Positions 8,110-16,003 of a stretch of DNA of 20,748 bases are shown piece by piece. Both the position numbers and the translations under genes were made by a program. The notes below the pieces were generated by a model, which searched no databases, was not told the DNA's origin, and saw nothing but the letters and a program-made list of their open reading frames with translations. The first letter of the stretch is position 1; every line of letters starts with the position of its first letter. Source of the stretch: Synergistaceae bacterium UBA5827 (GTDB lineage Bacteria; Synergistota; Synergistia; Synergistales; 79-D21); assembly GCA_002432945.1 (NCBI GenBank), contig DJHE01000016.1:14289-35036 (forward strand), read 5' to 3'.

Positions 8110-8128
8110 AAGGGGGTGGAGAAAGCTC

Positions 8129-8605
8129 GTGGACCCGCGCAGGGAACGGCGTCTGAAGTTGTTCAAGACCCTGGAGGAAACGATAGAAAAGGCAGGCTAC
8201 GAGTGCGTGGATGTCGAACTGACCCACGAGGAGGGGCGTTCGATACTTCGCGTAATCATTGATTCGACTGCCGGAATCGGTGTGGAGGATTGCGAAAAAG
8301 TCTCCAGGTCCTTAATTGCGGTTCAGGAGGGAATCGACTCTTTCTTCAAGGGGAAGCACTTCATTGAAGTCAGTTCCCCAGGGCTCGAACGTCCCCTCCG
8401 CAAAATCGAAGACTTCAGGCGTTTCCAGGGAAGCAAAGCCAGGGTTCAACTCAAGGAAAGCCTGGACGGACAGAGAAATTTCAAGGGGCAGATTCTTTCA
8501 GTCAACGACGAAAAGATCGTTTTTCTCACGGAAAACGAAGTTCCCATCGTTTTCCCGTTTGGGTCAGTTCGCAAGGCAAACCTCGTCTACGAAGGCGAGA
8601 TCTAA
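8129..8605 (+). CDS. rimP: Ribosome maturation factor RimP
   Basis: RimP assists 30S subunit assembly by promoting binding of S12 and other proteins. The 158-residue protein starts at GTG 8129 with GGGGGTGGAG at 8112-8121. The N-terminal domain has GYECVDVELTHEEGRSILRV and DCEKVSRSL; the conserved FIEVSSPGLERPL follows; the C-terminal SH3-like domain carries FRRFQGSKARVQLKE. The length is normal. It is the first gene of the operon, followed by nusA after 34 bases. Confidence 0.95.
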   Translation: MDPRRERRLKLFKTLEETIEKAGYECVDVELTHEEGRSILRVIIDSTAGIGVEDCEKVSRSLIAVQEGIDSFFKGKHFIEVSSPGLERPLRKIEDFRRFQGSKARVQLKESLDGQRNFKGQILSVNDEKIVFLTENEVPIVFPFGSVRKANLVYEGEI

Positions 8606-8639
8606 AACGCAAGCACTAAGGTTTTGAGGAGGCATGACC

Positions 8640-9776
8640 ATGCAGCTCGGAAAGGATTTCATCAAGGCCTTGAAGCAAATTGAGCAGGAAAAGGGGCTGT
8701 CGTCGGAAATCATCATCTCCAGCCTCGAGGCTGCTCTTGTTTCCTCTTACCGTAAGCACCGGGGAGGCAACCAGAACGTAGAGGTCCATATCGAACCCGA
8801 AAACGGAGCTATGGTTCTTTACGAAGTCAAGCAAGTCTGTGAAGAGGTCACGGACCAGGATACCCAGATGACAGTGTCCGAAGCCGAAAATATGGGTCTT
8901 CCCGACATTTCGCTGGGGGATCTTGTCCGTGTAGAGGTCTTCCCGGAAGATTTCGGGCGAATCGCGGCCCAGACGGCCCGGCAGGTCATCCTCCAGAGGA
9001 TCAAGGATGCGGAACGGCAGGTCATTTTCGAAGAGTTTTCAGACCGTATCGGCAATCTCGTTAATGGGGTCATATTCAAGTCGGAAGGGGACCAGGTCCT
9101 CGTCCGATTGAACGAACGATCCGAAGCGATTCTCCCCCGGGAGGAACGGATCCTGGCCGAAGCCTACAATTCCGGCGAGCGAATGAAATTCCTTCTCCTG
9201 GATGTGCGCCGGACGAGCAAGGGGCCTCGCATTGTAGTTTCCCGCACACACCCGGGTCTTTTGCGCAGGCTGCTGGAACTCGAAGTGCCGGAAATTCGGG
9301 AGGGGACCGTGGAGATCCGGGGCATCGTTCGAGAAGCCGGAGCCAGGGCCAAGGTCGCCGTCTCAACGCTGGACCCTAACGTCGACCCCGTCGGTGCCTG
9401 CGTCGGAAACAAGGGAACCCGCATCAAGTCTATAAGCGCCGAACTTCGCGACGAACGCATCGACATTATCATCTGGAACACGGACCCTCTCCAGTACGTG
9501 CGAAATTCACTTTCGCCCGCAAAGGTCGTGAAAGTCGAGCCTGTCCTGGAGTCGGAGAAATCCGTTAAAGTTTACGTGAGGCCCGACCAGCTTTCGCTGG
9601 CGATCGGCAAGGCCGGTCAGAACGTCCGCCTTGCTGCCCGGCTGACAGGCTGGAAAATTGACATCAAGGTGCTGGAACCCGAAAGGATGCCCACTTTGCA
9701 GGATCTCTTTGAAGATATAATCAAGGGAGAAACGAAAGATTTATGGTCCGAAGAGAAACCGGAGCGCGAACAGTAA
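8640..9776 (+). CDS. nusA: Transcription elongation/termination factor NusA
   Basis: NusA binds RNA polymerase and nascent RNA and modulates pausing, termination and antitermination. The 378-residue protein has the N-terminal polymerase-binding domain (1-130), an S1 domain (about 136-200), KH1 with VGNKGTRIK (255-263) and KH2 with IGKAGQNVRLAARLTGW (322-338). It lacks the C-terminal acidic repeats of enterobacterial NusA, as in most Gram-positive and related bacteria. Two ATG codons compete: 8634 and 8640. The AGGAGG at 8627-8632 is 7 bases from 8640 and only 1 base from 8634, so I use 8640. The end overlaps rnpM by 34 bases. Confidence 0.96.
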   Translation: MQLGKDFIKALKQIEQEKGLSSEIIISSLEAALVSSYRKHRGGNQNVEVHIEPENGAMVLYEVKQVCEEVTDQDTQMTVSEAENMGLPDISLGDLVRVEVFPEDFGRIAAQTARQVILQRIKDAERQVIFEEFSDRIGNLVNGVIFKSEGDQVLVRLNERSEAILPREERILAEAYNSGERMKFLLLDVRRTSKGPRIVVSRTHPGLLRRLLELEVPEIREGTVEIRGIVREAGARAKVAVSTLDPNVDPVGACVGNKGTRIKSISAELRDERIDIIIWNTDPLQYVRNSLSPAKVVKVEPVLESEKSVKVYVRPDQLSLAIGKAGQNVRLAARLTGWKIDIKVLEPERMPTLQDLFEDIIKGETKDLWSEEKPEREQ

Positions 9777-10054
9777 AGAGAGTCCGCCCACGGACCTGTG
9801 TCGGGTGCGGGGTTGAATCTGCGAAAAAGGGCCTGCTCAGGATCGTGAGAAAAAACGATGGCGAACTTGCGATCGATCTTACCGGGCGAGCGCCCGGGCG
9901 AGGGGCTTATCTTTGCGCAAACCTCGAATGCCTGAAGGAAGCCCGCAGAAGGAAGGCTCTTTCCCGGTGCCTCAAGGTCGAGGTCCCAGCCTCCTTTTAC
10001 GAGGAAATCGCAGCGGCGATCGCAAGCCTGTCCGCGCAGGAGGGTTCGGCTTGA
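9743..10054 (+). CDS. rnpM: RNase P modulator RnpM / YlxR (DUF448)
   Basis: This 103-residue basic protein has the YlxR family motif RTCVGCG near residue 17, LLRIVRKNDGELAIDL and the signature GRAPGRGAYLCANLECL. B. subtilis YlxR has been reported to bind the RNase P RNA and reduce its activity, hence RnpM; older annotation calls it a nucleic-acid-binding protein of the nusA-infB operon. The start is ATG 9743, which lies inside the last 34 bases of nusA; no other plausible start lies between it and the RTCVGCG motif. The 3' end overlaps the next start by four bases. Confidence 0.92.
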   Translation: MVRRETGARTVKRVRPRTCVGCGVESAKKGLLRIVRKNDGELAIDLTGRAPGRGAYLCANLECLKEARRRKALSRCLKVEVPASFYEEIAAAIASLSAQEGSA

Positions 10055-10392
10055 ACGATGGAGTGAAGCGAAACCTTCTGCTGAAAATAGGGCTCGCGCG
10101 CCGGGCAGGTTTGGCCGTGATCGGGCAGGACAGGATACGAACCGAGATATCTGCAGGAAAAGCCCCGCTTCTCGTTTTTCTTTCAAACGATGCTTCTTCT
10201 GCCGTGGAGCGCCGGTTCCTGTCCGCTGCAGCAAAGAGAGGGGATCGCGCCGTTCATCTGGAATCGGTCTCGCGCTGGGAACTCGGAGCAGCCTTGGGGC
10301 TCGCTTCAGTCCAGGTTGTGGGCTTGCCTCTGGCCAGCCAGTTTGCCGAAATGCTCCTGGAGGATTTGAGACGGGAAGGTGATGTCATTTGA
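10051..10392 (+). CDS. L7Ae/L30e-family RNA-binding protein (YlxQ-like)
   Basis: A 113-residue protein with the L7Ae/L30e/S12e/Gadd45 fold pattern: LLLKIGLARRAGLAVIG, then DRIRTEISAGKAPLLVFLSNDAS and RWELGAALGLASVQVVGL. It sits between rnpM and infB exactly where B. subtilis ylxQ lies; YlxQ is a kink-turn RNA-binding protein. I place the start at TTG 10051: it overlaps the rnpM stop (TTGA) and lies 6 bases after AGGAGGG (10038-10044). A GTG at 10063 would give a slightly shorter protein but has worse spacing. The stop overlaps the infB TTG start. Confidence 0.88.
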   Translation: MNDGVKRNLLLKIGLARRAGLAVIGQDRIRTEISAGKAPLLVFLSNDASSAVERRFLSAAAKRGDRAVHLESVSRWELGAALGLASVQVVGLPLASQFAEMLLEDLRREGDVI

Positions 10393-12374
10393 GTAAGATA
10401 AGAGTTTACGAACTCGCCAAGATGCTGGAGGTTTCCAACAAGGAGTTGATGGAAATCCTCCAGGTTCTGGCCGTGGACGTGAAAACGCACATGAGTTCCA
10501 TCGACACGGATGTTGCGCAGATCCTGGAGGAAACAGTCCGTGAGCGCCGTAAGAAAGACTCCGCCGCAGGAAAAGAGCGACCGGCTATCGAAGAAGAGGC
10601 CTTCCTGCCCGAAACCGTGGAAATTCCGGCCGGGATCACGATTCGGGAGGTCGCCGAACGGCTGGGTCTTGGGACGGCAGAGGTTGTCAAGTACCTGGTC
10701 ACTACGGGCCTGATGGTCCCTGCAACAGCCAGGATTGACGGAGCTACCCTCTCGAAGATCGAAGAACTCGCTGGGAAACACCTGAAGCTTTTGCAGGAGA
10801 CCGAACCTCTACAGGAGGTCCCAACCATCCGCAAAAAGAAGGCCCCCTTGGAAAGCGGCATGGTTGACAGGCCCCCGATCGTCACGGTCATGGGACATGT
10901 AGACCATGGCAAGACCACGCTTCTGGACTACATTCGCAAGACAGCCGTCGCGGACAAGGAAGCCGGGGGAATCACCCAACACATCGGGGCCTCGGTCGTA
11001 GAGCGCGAAGGAAAGAAGATCGTCTTCCTTGATACCCCCGGACATGAGGCTTTCACCTCCATGCGTGCCCGCGGTGCACAGGTCACCGATATCGCGATTC
11101 TCGTTTGCGCGGCGGACGACGGAGTCATGCCCCAAACGGTTGAAGCCTTGAACCATGCTAAGGCAGCCGGCGTGCCGATCATCGTTGCCGTCAACAAGAT
11201 AGACAAACCGGATGCACGTCCCGATCGTGTTCGGCAGCAGCTCTCAGACCAGGGACTGATCCCGGAGGAGTGGGGTGGAGACACCGTCTTTGTCGACGTT
11301 TCGGCCAAGACCGGGCTCGGGATGGACCAATTGCTCGAAATGATCCTGCTTGTGGCGGAGATGGCAGAGCTAAAGGCTAACCCGGCCCAGGATGGTGAAG
11401 GCGTAGTCGTAGAGGCCAAGCTTGATAAGGGCAAGGGCCCCGTTGCAACCCTGATCGTCCAGAACGGAACCCTCCGTCGCGGAGACATCATCCTTTGCGA
11501 GAGCACATGTGGCCGCGTACGCGGCCTCCTCGACGACCAAGGGGCGTGGGTCGTCGAAGCAGGCCCAAGCACACCCGTCGAAGTATTGGGCCTGGATAGC
11601 CTGCCAAGCCCGGGGGAGCGTTTCCGCAAGGCATTGAACGAACGCGAGGCACGTGATTGCATTGATTCCCGTGCGCAGGCTCTCAGGGAAGCCGAGCGGG
11701 GAACCGCGCGCAGGCTAACCCTCGAGGAGTTCTACCAGCAGCTCAAGGAAGGGGAAACCAGTGTATTCAGCCTCGTGCTGAAATGCGATGTCCAAGGATC
11801 CCTTGAAGCCTTGCGAGGATCCCTGCTCAAGCTGGGAACTGATGAAGTCGGCATTAACATTGTCCATGAAGGCGTCGGTCGCATTTCGGAATCTGACGTC
11901 ATGCTTGCAGCTGCATCCAAGGCGGTTATCATCGGTTTCAACGTCCGCCCTGATTCGAATGCTAAGAAGATCGCCGACGCTGAAGGCATCGAAATCCGAC
12001 TTTACAACATTATTTACGATGTCATTGACGATATCCGTTCAGCCATGGAGGGCCTCCTGGCACCGGCTCTTAGGGAAAAGATCCTTGGGCAGGCCGAGAT
12101 CAGGGCTTCCTTCAAGGTGCCCAAGGTAGGCAAGATCGCCGGGAGCTACGTCCTTGAGGGAACAATCCGCCGCAACGGGAAGATCAGGCTAATCAGGGAT
12201 GGCGTCGTTTACTGGGACGGAACCCTATCCAGCCTCAAACGCTTCAAGGATGACGCCCGGGAAGTGACAAACGGTTTCGAGTGCGGGATGAGCTTCACGA
12301 ATTTCCACGACTTCAAGGAAGGCGACCACGTCGAATGCTACGAGATCGTGGAGGAGAAACGCCACTTCGATTAA
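10389..12374 (+). CDS. infB: Translation initiation factor IF-2
   Basis: IF-2 is the GTPase that delivers initiator tRNA to the 30S subunit and promotes subunit joining. This 661-residue form is short: two IF2N domains (about 1-52 and 78-130) are separated by a short linker instead of the long variable region seen in enterobacteria. GTPase motifs are intact: GHVDHGKTT (169-177), DTPGHE (215-220), NKID (269-272) and SAKTG (305-309). Domain II, the LKCDVQGSLEAL segment of domain III, and the C-terminal fMet-tRNA-binding domain (GTIRRNGKIRLIRDG, ECGM) follow. The start is TTG 10389, overlapping the upstream stop (TTGA), with GGGAAGG at 10374-10380. Confidence 0.97.
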   Translation: MSKIRVYELAKMLEVSNKELMEILQVLAVDVKTHMSSIDTDVAQILEETVRERRKKDSAAGKERPAIEEEAFLPETVEIPAGITIREVAERLGLGTAEVVKYLVTTGLMVPATARIDGATLSKIEELAGKHLKLLQETEPLQEVPTIRKKKAPLESGMVDRPPIVTVMGHVDHGKTTLLDYIRKTAVADKEAGGITQHIGASVVEREGKKIVFLDTPGHEAFTSMRARGAQVTDIAILVCAADDGVMPQTVEALNHAKAAGVPIIVAVNKIDKPDARPDRVRQQLSDQGLIPEEWGGDTVFVDVSAKTGLGMDQLLEMILLVAEMAELKANPAQDGEGVVVEAKLDKGKGPVATLIVQNGTLRRGDIILCESTCGRVRGLLDDQGAWVVEAGPSTPVEVLGLDSLPSPGERFRKALNEREARDCIDSRAQALREAERGTARRLTLEEFYQQLKEGETSVFSLVLKCDVQGSLEALRGSLLKLGTDEVGINIVHEGVGRISESDVMLAAASKAVIIGFNVRPDSNAKKIADAEGIEIRLYNIIYDVIDDIRSAMEGLLAPALREKILGQAEIRASFKVPKVGKIAGSYVLEGTIRRNGKIRLIRDGVVYWDGTLSSLKRFKDDAREVTNGFECGMSFTNFHDFKEGDHVECYEIVEEKRHFD

Positions 12375-12706
12375 ATGGTTCAGCCTGTTATTTCGGGCTC
12401 CTGCTCGCGGATATTGAAATCCCTGGCAGCAGGAGCCTGAAAGACCGGCGCCAGGTTGTCCGTTCGCTCCTGGAACAGGCCAGGCGATGCGCAAACGTTT
12501 CCGCATCAGATCTGGGCCCGTCCGATTCATGGACGAAAGCCTGCCTTTCGTTTGCTTGCACAGCGAACGAAATTGGCCATGTGCGCTTTATCTTGGACCA
12601 GGTGGAAGGCGTTCTCGATCGGGGGACCTTCAGCCTGGATTTCGAAATGCTCGCCTCGCGAAGAAAGGTCGGTTCCTATGACGAGTTTTCGAATAGAGAG
12701 GATTAA
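12335..12706 (+). CDS. DUF503 family protein (YlxP-like), 5' end uncertain
   Basis: The frame encodes a DUF503/YlxP protein: IEIPGSRSLKDRRQVVRSLL, SWTKACLSFACTANE and HVRFILDQVEGVLD. The family is usually 90-100 residues and lies between infB and rbfA; B. subtilis YlxP has been linked to ribosome assembly. The first in-frame start with any ribosome-binding site (AAGGAAGG at 12315-12322, 12 bases away) is ATG 12335, which would add about 18 non-family residues and overlap infB by 40 bases. A better-placed ATG at 12375, directly after the infB stop, is out of frame; one extra T near 12388-12390 would fuse it to the family sequence as MVQPVIFGLLLADIEIPG. A one-base deletion (real or sequencing error) is therefore possible. 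The 3' end overlaps rbfA by 29 bases. Confidence 0.75.
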   Translation: MLRDRGGETPLRLNGSACYFGLLLADIEIPGSRSLKDRRQVVRSLLEQARRCANVSASDLGPSDSWTKACLSFACTANEIGHVRFILDQVEGVLDRGTFSLDFEMLASRRKVGSYDEFSNRED

Positions 12707-13082
12707 CAAGGAATTTATGAGGGAGATCTCGCTGCTTCTTCAGGGCCGCATCAAGAACGAGTGGGCTCGAAAAGCGATTCTGACAGGAGTGGAATGCTCT
12801 CGGGATCTCGGTTTTGCCAAGGTCTACTTCACGACGATCGACCCTGCGGAACAAGAAACCGTCAAGGCTGGCCTGGATTCCGTGGAAGGCCTTATCCGAA
12901 GCATCCTGGGCAAGGAAATGCGCCTCCGCACTATCCCGGAGTTTCGCTTTATAGTCGATCTTAGCGAAGAAAAGGCACGCGTGATGGACGCAGTCCTCGA
13001 CAGCCTGAAGAGCCCCGCCCCCGCCAACGAAAACCCCTCGGAAGAAGGGGACCCCGGCAATGATGATGGCGAGGACGAATAA
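12678..13082 (+). CDS. rbfA: 30S ribosome-binding factor RbfA
   Basis: RbfA binds the 30S subunit near the 5' helix of 16S rRNA and is needed for late assembly and cold adaptation. The 134-residue protein shows the KH-type core: RIERINKEFMREISLLL, VECSRDLGFAKVYFTTI and LRTIPEFRFIVDLSEEKA, where the last matches the family's R-x-P-x-L-x-F segment. A 25-residue acidic tail (NENPSEEGDPGNDDGEDE) is lineage-specific. The start is ATG 12678, 5-6 bases after AAAGGTCGG, inside the end of the DUF503 gene; the open frame extends upstream to 12456 but those residues overlap DUF503 and lack similarity. The end overlaps nrnA by 23 bases. Confidence 0.94.
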   Translation: MTSFRIERINKEFMREISLLLQGRIKNEWARKAILTGVECSRDLGFAKVYFTTIDPAEQETVKAGLDSVEGLIRSILGKEMRLRTIPEFRFIVDLSEEKARVMDAVLDSLKSPAPANENPSEEGDPGNDDGEDE

Positions 13083-14055
13083 CACGGAAATGCTTCCTTC
13101 TGATACTCTCCTCGAAGTGGTTGCAGAACTTTGCAAATACCCGAAATGGATTCTCTTTTCTCACGAGCAACCAGACGGAGATACTCTTGGCTGCGGGAGC
13201 GCATTTTTTCGCTTTGCGACTCGCTCCGGAAAATCCGCTCGTTGGATGGGGCCGGACCCGATTCCTGCGGCCTATGCCTTTCTCCCTGGATCGGACCAGT
13301 ACGAGGTCGCCCATGATTTGTCCGCTGAGGAAGGATCCCTACTCGTCTTCATTGACACGACAACTCCCGAAAGGACCCTCTCCGTTTCGAGCATTTCCGG
13401 GTTGCCTTCCGTCAATATCGACCATCATGGCGACAACACCAGGTTCGCGACAGTGAACCTCGTCGATCCGAGCGCCGGGGCAACAGCTGAGCTGGCCTGG
13501 GAGATTCTCCTTCGGATGGGAGACAGCCTCTCACTTGACGAAGCAATGGGACTTTATGCAGGGCTTGTAACGGACACGGGACGGTTCTCCTACTCGTGTA
13601 CAACTTCCCGCTCTCATCTAATCGCATCCGACCTCCTCGAGAGGGGGATACGCCCCGAACTCATGGACCTGCTGCTTTACTGCAACTTGACCCCACAAGC
13701 CCTCAGGCTGAGAGGGCGCGCATTTTCAAGGCTGGATTATGACCCGGACCGTGGGATTGCGTATACGTGGCTCTCAAAGAGCGACTTTGAAGAGACCGGA
13801 GCTGATTTTTCCGAAACCGAGGGATTATCAAGCGACCTTCTGCGTATCAGGGATTCACAATTTTCAGCCCTCCTTGTCGAAAACAACGCCAGTGTCCGGG
13901 TAAGCCTCCGGTCGAGAGGAAAGATTTCCGCCGCGGATGTTGCCCACAGGCATGGTGGTGGGGGACATCCCAATGCAGCCGGGATGAGGCTGCCACTTCC
14001 TATCGAAAGAGCCATCGATCTTTTCAAGGAAGAGATGCTTGAATCCCATGGCTGA
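13060..14055 (+). CDS. nrnA: DHH-family NanoRNase / pAp phosphatase NrnA
   Basis: NrnA-type enzymes degrade short oligoribonucleotides and hydrolyse pAp to AMP. The 331-residue protein has the DHH domain with HEQPDGDTLG (35-44), an FIDTT segment (98-102), DHH at 121-123 and LVTDTGRFSY (168-177), and the DHHA1 domain with GGGGHPNAAGM near the C-terminus (299-309). All metal-binding residues appear present. Three consecutive ATGs (13060, 13063, 13066) are possible starts; AAGGGG at 13045-13050 is 9 bases before the first. The order rbfA-nrnA-truB-ribF is shared with many bacteria. The gene overlaps rbfA by 23 bases and truB by 8. Confidence 0.93.
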   Translation: MMMARTNNTEMLPSDTLLEVVAELCKYPKWILFSHEQPDGDTLGCGSAFFRFATRSGKSARWMGPDPIPAAYAFLPGSDQYEVAHDLSAEEGSLLVFIDTTTPERTLSVSSISGLPSVNIDHHGDNTRFATVNLVDPSAGATAELAWEILLRMGDSLSLDEAMGLYAGLVTDTGRFSYSCTTSRSHLIASDLLERGIRPELMDLLLYCNLTPQALRLRGRAFSRLDYDPDRGIAYTWLSKSDFEETGADFSETEGLSSDLLRIRDSQFSALLVENNASVRVSLRSRGKISAADVAHRHGGGGHPNAAGMRLPLPIERAIDLFKEEMLESHG

Positions 14056-14977
14056 CGGACTCTTGCTCCTGGACAAGCAAGCGGGTGAAACCAGCACGGG
14101 TTGTGTCGAGAAAGTCTGGAAAATACTTGGCAGGAAATCCAAGGTCGGGCACGGCGGAACTCTGGACAGTCCTGCTTCGGGTCTGCTGGTTATTCTGGTG
14201 GGAGCCGCCACGCGCACCTGTTCATTCGTCCAAAACCTGCCAAAGACATACGACGTGGAGGCACAGCTTGGCGCTTTCTCTGATACGGACGATGCGACCG
14301 GAAATATCCAGAGGAAATCCGAGTGGAAGCATGTTTCACATGAAAGCATCGAAAGGGAAATGATGGGCTTTCTTGGAATGCGCCTCCAGGTCCCCCCTTC
14401 GATCTCTGCCGTCCATGTCGCAGGAAGGCGAGCTCATGAATTGGCGCGTTCGGGAGAAAGGACATGCCTTTCTTCCAGACCCGTCACGATCACGTCATTT
14501 TCCGAGGCATCGGGGCCGGATCCTCTGGGCAGGATCCGCTTCAAAATCCAATGCCACAAGGGAACCTACGTGCGAAGCCTGGTCCGTGACCTCGGCAACC
14601 GCCTCTGCTGCGGAGCCTATGTGGTTTCCCTGAAGAGACTTTCCATTGGCCGGTTCAACCTCGAAGATTCCCTCCCCCTGGCGAACCTTACCACGATCGG
14701 CCAGGCGTTTCCCGAAAAAAACCTTCTGCCGCTTGACCGGTTGCTGGATCATTTCGTCACCTACCGAGTTCCGCAGGAACTCGAAAAAGATGTTCGAAAC
14801 GGCCGGCCAATACCATTTGATTCCCTGGCAAGAGCCCATTGGGGGCGTATTCCAGAATCTGGACATGTCGCGCTTCGGGCAGAGAACCTTTTTTGTTTCG
14901 CATTGCCGGAAGAAAAGCCGAAAGGACCCTGCTGTTACAGGCCGGACGTAGTCCTGGCACTTGGGGAACAGCGATGA
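14048..14977 (+). CDS. truB: tRNA pseudouridine(55) synthase TruB
   Basis: TruB converts U55 to pseudouridine in the T-loop of tRNAs. The 309-residue protein starts with GLLLLDKQAG as expected, has the catalytic-loop sequence GHGGTLDSPASGLL with the catalytic aspartate at residue 40, the LPKTYDVEAQLG strand, PPSISAVHVAGRRAHELAR and CHKGTYVRSLVRDLG. The usual family loop reads GHTGTLDPLATG, so Thr-to-Gly and Pro-Leu-to-Ser-Pro changes are notable, but the aspartate is kept. I use ATG 14048 because the family begins a few residues before the LLLLDK strand; TTG 14039 adds three residues and has closer spacing to AAGGA at 14026-14030. The stop overlaps the ribF ATG (ATGA). Confidence 0.93.
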   Translation: MADGLLLLDKQAGETSTGCVEKVWKILGRKSKVGHGGTLDSPASGLLVILVGAATRTCSFVQNLPKTYDVEAQLGAFSDTDDATGNIQRKSEWKHVSHESIEREMMGFLGMRLQVPPSISAVHVAGRRAHELARSGERTCLSSRPVTITSFSEASGPDPLGRIRFKIQCHKGTYVRSLVRDLGNRLCCGAYVVSLKRLSIGRFNLEDSLPLANLTTIGQAFPEKNLLPLDRLLDHFVTYRVPQELEKDVRNGRPIPFDSLARAHWGRIPESGHVALRAENLFCFALPEEKPKGPCCYRPDVVLALGEQR

Positions 14978-15915
14978 TTGCCGCACTTGGAGCCTTCGAC
15001 GGATTTCACCTCGGGCATGCCCGCCTTTTCGAAATCGCCAGGGAGCGAGCTCTTTGTCGAAATGACGAGTGGGGCGTGATCACTTTTCGCCCCCACCCGC
15101 AAGCCCTGTTCGGCGGGACATCCTTCCGTTACCTGTTTACGGAATCCGAAAGGGAAGCCCTGGGCCATTTTCACCGAATTCCGCGCTTCGAAAGAATTCC
15201 CTTCACGAGGGGACTCGCTGATATGAAACCCTCGGATTTCCTGGATTGGATCGGCCAGAACTACGGCATTTCCGGCCTGGTCGTGGGGGATAATTTTCAT
15301 TTCGGCAGGGGAAGGTCGGGAAACTGTGCCTTCCTGCAGGAGGAAGGAGTCGCAAGGAAATGGTCGGTGGACATTGTTCCGCCGGTCAGGGTGGGGCACG
15401 AGAATGTCAGTAGTACGTTGATCAGGCAAAAAGTCTCGATTGGGGAAACGCGGGCAGCCGAACCCCTTCTCGGGCACCCGTTTTTCCTCTCCGGAACCGT
15501 TGTACGGGGGGACCAGAGAGGAAGGGAACTCGGCTTTCCGACGGCGAACCTGTCAATTCCTGCAGAAAAGCTTGTCCCGCAAAGAGGAGTCTACACGGCG
15601 GCTGTCCTCTTGGAGAAAAAGTGGCACCCCGCTGCACTCAACATCGGGTTCAATCCAACCTTTTCCGGAATCAGGGCCCTTCGGGTCGAGGCCCACCTGA
15701 TCAGTTTCAACGGCGACCTTTACGGACGCCAACTCGTGGTCCTTTTCCTCAATCGACTCAGGGGAGAAATCCAGTTTCCAGGAATCCAGGAACTGATCAT
15801 CAGGATGCACCAAGATATTTCGGAGGCCGACTCCTTCTGGCGCAGCTATTCAACAGGGCATAAAGAGCGATTGGACCACCTCGCGGAAAGTTTTTGGGAA
15901 ACTTTGAGAGATTGA
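14974..15915 (+). CDS. ribF: Bifunctional riboflavin kinase/FMN adenylyltransferase RibF
   Basis: RibF phosphorylates riboflavin to FMN and adenylates FMN to FAD. The 313-residue protein has the nucleotidyl-transferase domain (GAFDGFHLGHARLF, 6-19; VVGDNFHFGRGRSGN) and the C-terminal riboflavin kinase domain (GTVVRGDQRGRELGFPTANL and NIGFNPTF). The start is ATG 14974, overlapping the truB stop; an in-frame upstream start at 14839 would add residues that overlap truB and lack similarity. It is the last gene of the operon. No terminator follows; the -35 element of the tRNA promoter overlaps its stop codon. No FMN riboswitch precedes it. Confidence 0.95.
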   Translation: MIAALGAFDGFHLGHARLFEIARERALCRNDEWGVITFRPHPQALFGGTSFRYLFTESEREALGHFHRIPRFERIPFTRGLADMKPSDFLDWIGQNYGISGLVVGDNFHFGRGRSGNCAFLQEEGVARKWSVDIVPPVRVGHENVSSTLIRQKVSIGETRAAEPLLGHPFFLSGTVVRGDQRGRELGFPTANLSIPAEKLVPQRGVYTAAVLLEKKWHPAALNIGFNPTFSGIRALRVEAHLISFNGDLYGRQLVVLFLNRLRGEIQFPGIQELIIRMHQDISEADSFWRSYSTGHKERLDHLAESFWETLRD

Positions 15916-15940
15916 AGCCCCATTCGACCCGTGGTAAGAT
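15912..15940 (+). promoter_or_regulatory. Promoter of tRNA-Arg(CCU) fragment
   Basis: TTGAAG (15912-15917), 17-base spacer, TAAGAT (15935-15940). This good sigma70-type promoter would start transcription about 8-10 bases before the tRNA 5' end at 15956. It shows that the tRNA fragment keeps its native 5' regulatory region. Confidence 0.6.
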
Positions 15941-15955
15941 ATCGGTCGTTCCGGT

Positions 15956-16003
15956 GGGCCCGTAGCTCAGGTGGATAGAGCGACGGCCTCCTAAGCCGTA
16001 GGA
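15956..16003 (+). tRNA. tRNA-Arg(CCU), truncated after anticodon arm
   Basis: GGGCCCG (15956-15962) is the 5' acceptor strand, GCTC/GAGC (15965-15968/15978-15981) form the D stem around AGGTGGATA, and ACGGC/GCCGT (15983-15987/15995-15999) close the anticodon loop CTCCTAA with anticodon CCT at 15990-15992. After AGG the expected variable loop, T-arm (GGTTCGAATCC-like) and 3' acceptor strand (CGGGCCC) are missing in the next several hundred bases. The 5' half therefore looks like a functional gene cut by insertion of the accessory DNA that follows. An intact copy may be restored at the far end of the element, beyond this window; the exact breakpoint lies between about 15999 and 16005. Confidence 0.85.

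Noticed and set aside
14700..14990. FMN riboswitch controlling ribF
   Set aside because: ribF is coupled to truB by a four-base overlap, leaving no untranslated leader for a riboswitch.
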